A stretch of 64,000 bases of DNA from DATCKG01 sp036562385 (GTDB lineage Bacteria; Bacillota; Sulfobacillia; Symbiobacteriales; Symbiobacteriaceae), in NCBI GenBank assembly GCA_036562385.1, contig DATCKG010000099.1, forward strand, positions 1 to 64,000, given 5' to 3'. The notes beneath the pieces are model-generated. The model saw only the letters and a list, made by a program, of their open reading frames with translations. It did no database searches and was not told the origin of the DNA. The position numbers and the translations under genes are program-made. Positions 60,657-64,000 of the stretch are shown one piece after another (the stretch's first letter is position 1; every line of letters begins with the position of its first letter).

Positions 60657-63296
60657 TTACGGCTCCGACTCCCTGCAAGCGTACCGCAGCGCCAGGCGCA
60701 GCTGTGTCGCCCGGTCCGGGGCCAGCCCCTCCAGCCGGGCTCTCAGGGCCCGGGCCAGGGCCCGGCGAATCACCGGACCCTCCGGCACGCCGGCATCCAC
60801 CAGATCCTTTCCGGTGATCTCCAGACGCACGTGCCGCCACTCCTGCCAGTACCGCATCACCCGGCTGCCGGCGCCCAGCAGGTAGAGCAGGAGCAGCCCC
60901 TCCGGCGGCCAGCCGGAGAGTGTCTGCACCACATCGGCGGGAGTGCTCCGGGGCGCCGTGAGCACCTCCAGGGCCGACCGCCACCAGGTCAGGGTGTGCA
61001 CCAGGGCCTGAGTCTCCGCCCGCCGGAGTTTCATCCGCCGGACCAGAGCCGCTCCCTCGGACAGGCGCAGGGGATGCAGCAGCACCATCAGTTTCACCAG
61101 CCAGAGGCAGCTTTCCCCGGCTATTGCGGGTACCTCCTCCGGCAGCTTGTCCACCCGGTCCACCTGACCGGCCAGTTCATCGTGCCACATGACGCCGGGT
61201 AGGATCTGCGGAAGGGCCCCCAGGTCATGAAGGCTTTTCAGGGCGCCGCCGCTGCAGGACTCTTTCAGGATCAGCACCAGTTCCTGCCTGAGCCGCTCCG
61301 CCGTCACCCGGGCAAGATACCCCCCGGCGATGGCGCTCGTGGCGCAGCGCTGCGTCTCCGGTTCCAGGCGGAAGCCATACCGGTGGGCAAACCGAACGGC
61401 CCGCAGAATCCGGGTGGGATCCTCCACAAAGCTGAGGGTGTGCAGAATCCGAATCTGTCCCTGCCGCAGATCCTGCAGCCCGCCAAAGAAATCGATCAGC
61501 TCCCCCGCCCCCCGGGAACCCAGGCGCACCGCCATCGCGTTGATGCTGAAGTCCCGGCGGTACAGATCCTGCCTCAGGTCGGCATGCTCCACCACCGGAA
61601 GGGCCGCGGCGTGTTCATAAAACTCCCGCCTGGCCGTCGCCACGTCCAGGCGCCGGGGCATGTCCGGCCCCGCCTGATCCAGCAGGATGTGGGCGGTACC
61701 GAAACGAGGTACCTCCTTGACCCGGCCGCCCAGTTCCGCCGCCAGGGCGCGGGCGTAGGCGATGCCGTCCCCCTCCACCACGATGTCGATGTCCAGATTC
61801 GGCCGCCCCAGCAGCAGATCCCGGACAAAGCCGCCCACCGCGTAGGCCGCCACGCCGGTCCGCTCTGCCACCGCGCCGCTGATGCGCAGCAGTTCCTGCA
61901 CAGGGCCGGGCGCCGAGGCCATGGCGCTTTGCACCACCTCGGAAGTATCCACTCCCGAAGAAGCCGGCAGGGTTCCCGAGCCGATGTACAGGGTCCGATG
62001 CCACCGGGGCGCCGGGCCCCCGTATAGCTGCCCCAGCAGGTCGCTCCGGCTGATGATCCCGACCATCCGGTCGCCTTCCACCACCGGTACCCGGCCGATG
62101 TCTTTCTGGATCATCAGATCCTGGACCTCATCCAGCGGCGTATCGGGAGAGACCGTCACCACCCGCCGGACCATGATGGCCTTGACCGGTGCATGCTCCA
62201 GGCCGTGGCGCCGGGCCTTGGTCACATCCCGAAGGGAGACCACCCCGACAAGCTTGCCCGTGGCGTCCACCACCGGCAGGCCGGAATGGCCGTACCGTAG
62301 CATCACCCGCTCCGCGTCCCGGATTGGCCGGTCCGCCGGAATGCTCTTGACGGGCGAGGACATCACGTCCCGGGCAGTGACAGGCCGCTGCACCGTGGCA
62401 GCCAGCACTTCCTCCAGGCGAGCCGAGACCTCCTCCACCCCGGCGCCCTTGACCACCGCCGACGCCGCCGGCGGATGGCCGCCGCCCCCAAAAGGTGCAA
62501 GCGCCTTGGCCACATCCACCCAGGGAACCTCGCTGCGCCCCACCAGGTAGACCCGGTCGCGCATCCGGACCACGGCGAACAGCGCGTGAGCCGGATGGAT
62601 GTCCTGCAAGAGATGGACCACCAGCGAAAGGCCGCCCACATATTCCGGGGTTTCGGCCTCGAAAAGAAGAATGCGGGCCCCGTGGATGTTGAGCCACCGG
62701 CTGCGGTTCTGTAGTTGGTACAGCAGCGCCTGCTGCTGGGGGGTGAGGCTGGGCTCCACAAAGCGGTTCACCGCCCGCAGATTGGCCCCCTTGCTCAGCA
62801 AGAAGGCCGCCGCGCGGGCATCCCGGTGGGTGGTGCCCATGAGGCTCAGGGAACCGGTGTCGGCGTAGATCCCCAGCAGCATTGCGGTGGCCTGCAGCGG
62901 CGTGACGGGCGCCCCTGCCTCCTCCAGCAGTTCCGCGATCAGCGTGCAGGTGGCCCCCACCGAGTCCCGGACTTCCAGGGTCGCCTTCAGATCATCTGCC
63001 TCCGACGGATGGTGATCGTACAGGTGGACCTCCGTCTCCCGGGCCACCTGGGCCAGGGGCCCCAGCCGGTCCGGGTCCGCGGTGTCCACCACGATGGCCC
63101 GGGTGATTCCGGCGAGGTCAATCTCCTTGGGCTTGACCACGCGCAGGTTGTACCGGTGCAGGGAAATGAACTCGGCTGCCAGAGGAGCCGGATTGCCTGG
63201 CAGAACAATCACCGCATCGGGATACAGAATCTGGACGCCCACGGCCGCGCCGATGGCGTCCAGGTCGGTATTCACATGAGGAATGATGATCTGCAT
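60657..63296 (-). CDS. DHH-CBS-CBS-tRNA nucleotidyltransferase fusion
   Basis: This 879-residue protein has a DHH/DHHA1 phosphoesterase part (about 1-300, with VDTADPDR and the YDHHPS motif), two CBS domains (about 310-430), and a class II CCA/A-adding nucleotidyltransferase (about 470-879, with AVGGFVRDLLLGRPNLDIDI, RRDFSINAMAV and EDPTRILRAVRFAHRYGF). The same fusion occurs in several thermophiles and delta-proteobacteria. It finishes or repairs tRNA 3' ends; the CBS pair may sense adenylate nucleotides. The DHH part may act on short RNA or a dinucleotide. Confidence 0.93.
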   Translation of the reverse strand: MQIIIPHVNTDLDAIGAAVGVQILYPDAVIVLPGNPAPLAAEFISLHRYNLRVVKPKEIDLAGITRAIVVDTADPDRLGPLAQVARETEVHLYDHHPSEADDLKATLEVRDSVGATCTLIAELLEEAGAPVTPLQATAMLLGIYADTGSLSLMGTTHRDARAAAFLLSKGANLRAVNRFVEPSLTPQQQALLYQLQNRSRWLNIHGARILLFEAETPEYVGGLSLVVHLLQDIHPAHALFAVVRMRDRVYLVGRSEVPWVDVAKALAPFGGGGHPPAASAVVKGAGVEEVSARLEEVLAATVQRPVTARDVMSSPVKSIPADRPIRDAERVMLRYGHSGLPVVDATGKLVGVVSLRDVTKARRHGLEHAPVKAIMVRRVVTVSPDTPLDEVQDLMIQKDIGRVPVVEGDRMVGIISRSDLLGQLYGGPAPRWHRTLYIGSGTLPASSGVDTSEVVQSAMASAPGPVQELLRISGAVAERTGVAAYAVGGFVRDLLLGRPNLDIDIVVEGDGIAYARALAAELGGRVKEVPRFGTAHILLDQAGPDMPRRLDVATARREFYEHAAALPVVEHADLRQDLYRRDFSINAMAVRLGSRGAGELIDFFGGLQDLRQGQIRILHTLSFVEDPTRILRAVRFAHRYGFRLEPETQRCATSAIAGGYLARVTAERLRQELVLILKESCSGGALKSLHDLGALPQILPGVMWHDELAGQVDRVDKLPEEVPAIAGESCLWLVKLMVLLHPLRLSEGAALVRRMKLRRAETQALVHTLTWWRSALEVLTAPRSTPADVVQTLSGWPPEGLLLLYLLGAGSRVMRYWQEWRHVRLEITGKDLVDAGVPEGPVIRRALARALRARLEGLAPDRATQLRLALRYACRESEP

Positions 63297-63396
63297 CGGT
63301 CCATCTCACTTTCCTGATATGGCACGGTACCGGAGAGTCGCCTCGGACCGCAGGCATTTTCAAACCGTTGATCTTACCCGTATCTTACCATAGCAC

Positions 63397-63430
63397 AGGC
63401 GGCGGAGCCCTTGGAAAGGGCCCGCCGCCT
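63397..63430 (-). terminator. Probable terminator of lysA
   Basis: A 9-bp outer stem (63397-63405 with 63422-63430) with inner CCCTT/AAGGG pairing lies 29 nt after the lysA stop. There is no U-tract. Confidence 0.55.
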
Positions 63431-63458
63431 ATTCATGGGTGCGCTTCTACTCGTCCCG

Positions 63459-64000
63459 TTATGGCGTCTGCCGAACTGCCCTCGGCTGCAGCCGCTCCGG
63501 CAGGAGATCATGCGAGGCCATCTCTTCGAAGGTCTCCCGCCGTACCACCAGGTCTGCATGGCCATCCGCCACAAAGACCACCGCGGGCTTCGGGTACCGG
63601 TTGTAGTGGGAGGCCATGCTGTAGTTGTAGGCGCCGGTGGCAAAGACAGCCAGCACGTCGCCCACCGCCACGTCGTTGGCTACCTTGGCGTCGACGATCA
63701 GGATATCCCCCGACTCGCAGTAGCGGCCCGCCACCGTGACCACCTTCTCCGCGGGTGAAGAGAGGCGGTTGGCCACCGCGCACTCGTACTCGGCCTGGTA
63801 CAGGGCCGGGCGGATGTTATCCCCCATGCCACCGTCCACGGCGATGTAGGTCCGCACACCGGGGATCTCCTTGATGCTGCCGATGGTATACAGCGTCGTC
63901 CCGGCCTCGGCCACGATGGACCGCCCGGGCTCCACCACCAGCCGCGGCAGCGGGAACCCATGGGCCTCGCAGGCTTGCCGTACGGTCTCCGCCAGGGTCC
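63459..64000 (-). CDS. lysA: Diaminopimelate decarboxylase, C-terminal part
   Basis: The gene runs off the right edge. The visible 180 residues are the end of the PLP barrel and the beta-sandwich domain: LVVEPGRSIVAEAG, AVDGGMGDNIRPALY (substrate-binding), GRYCESGDILI and GAYNYSMASHYNRYPKPA. The active-site CESGD and the family end identify LysA, which makes lysine from meso-diaminopimelate. The N-terminal PLP-lysine domain is outside the window. Confidence 0.95.
   Translation of the reverse strand, partial: TLAETVRQACEAHGFPLPRLVVEPGRSIVAEAGTTLYTIGSIKEIPGVRTYIAVDGGMGDNIRPALYQAEYECAVANRLSSPAEKVVTVAGRYCESGDILIVDAKVANDVAVGDVLAVFATGAYNYSMASHYNRYPKPAVVFVADGHADLVVRRETFEEMASHDLLPERLQPRAVRQTP

Overview
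The window looks like chromosome from a high-GC, endospore-forming Firmicute, most likely Symbiobacterium or a close relative. The reasons are the high GC content, many GTG and TTG starts behind strong GGAGG ribosome binding sites, and a dense set of spore genes (alpha/beta-type SASP, SpoIVA, SpoVS, SpmA/SpmB, YtfJ, a SleL-like GH18 protein, a YlxY-like deacetylase) beside typical Firmicute genes (rny-ymdB-spoVS, scpA-scpB, an S-box metX). The assignment is inferred from gene content only. Most genes lie on the minus strand. The only sign of a mobile element is the tail of a probable transposase at the left edge.

Left third (1-24 kb): a cyanophycinase-fold protein and an FtsA-like protein with a long tail of beta-grasp-like repeats; a SASP; a TPR protein; a degenerate polysaccharide deacetylase; a lipid/repair run dinG-surE-psd-pssA; comB; a YlbF-family protein; a TolB-like propeller; a K+ channel; and a YtcJ-type amidohydrolase. 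A compact operon mtnP-ahcY-(TIM barrel)-mtaD handles methylthioadenosine and S-adenosylhomocysteine. It is followed by a LysM spore-coat-like protein, ndk and paaK.

Middle (24-52 kb): aspartokinase lysC, preceded by a 46-codon gene; metX under a SAM-I riboswitch; spoIVA; an FAD/NADPH reductase without its redox cysteines; two RRM genes; a LysR regulator; a block running rny, an unknown gene, ymdB, spoVS, dipeptidase, pepA, PHP phosphoesterase; an MsmX-type ATPase; rluB; ridA; spmA-spmB; an MFS transporter; a YlxY-like deacetylase; a SleL-like GH18 protein; and an isolated 49-codon gene with its own promoter and terminator.

Right end (52-64 kb): three tRNAs (Met, Ala, Val) in one unit; a split NHEJ operon (ku, ATP-dependent ligase, a glycine-rich protein, LigD-type polymerase); ytfI-ytfJ; a HAD phosphatase; scpA-scpB; an Asp/Glu racemase; a DHH-CBS-nucleotidyltransferase fusion for tRNA 3' ends; and the 3' part of lysA, cut by the window edge.

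Methionine, lysine and SAM metabolism form one theme (lysC, metX, lysA, ahcY, mtnP, mtaD). Spore formation and spore DNA protection or repair (SASP, ku-lig-pol, SpoIVA, YtfJ, SpmAB, SleL) form the other.
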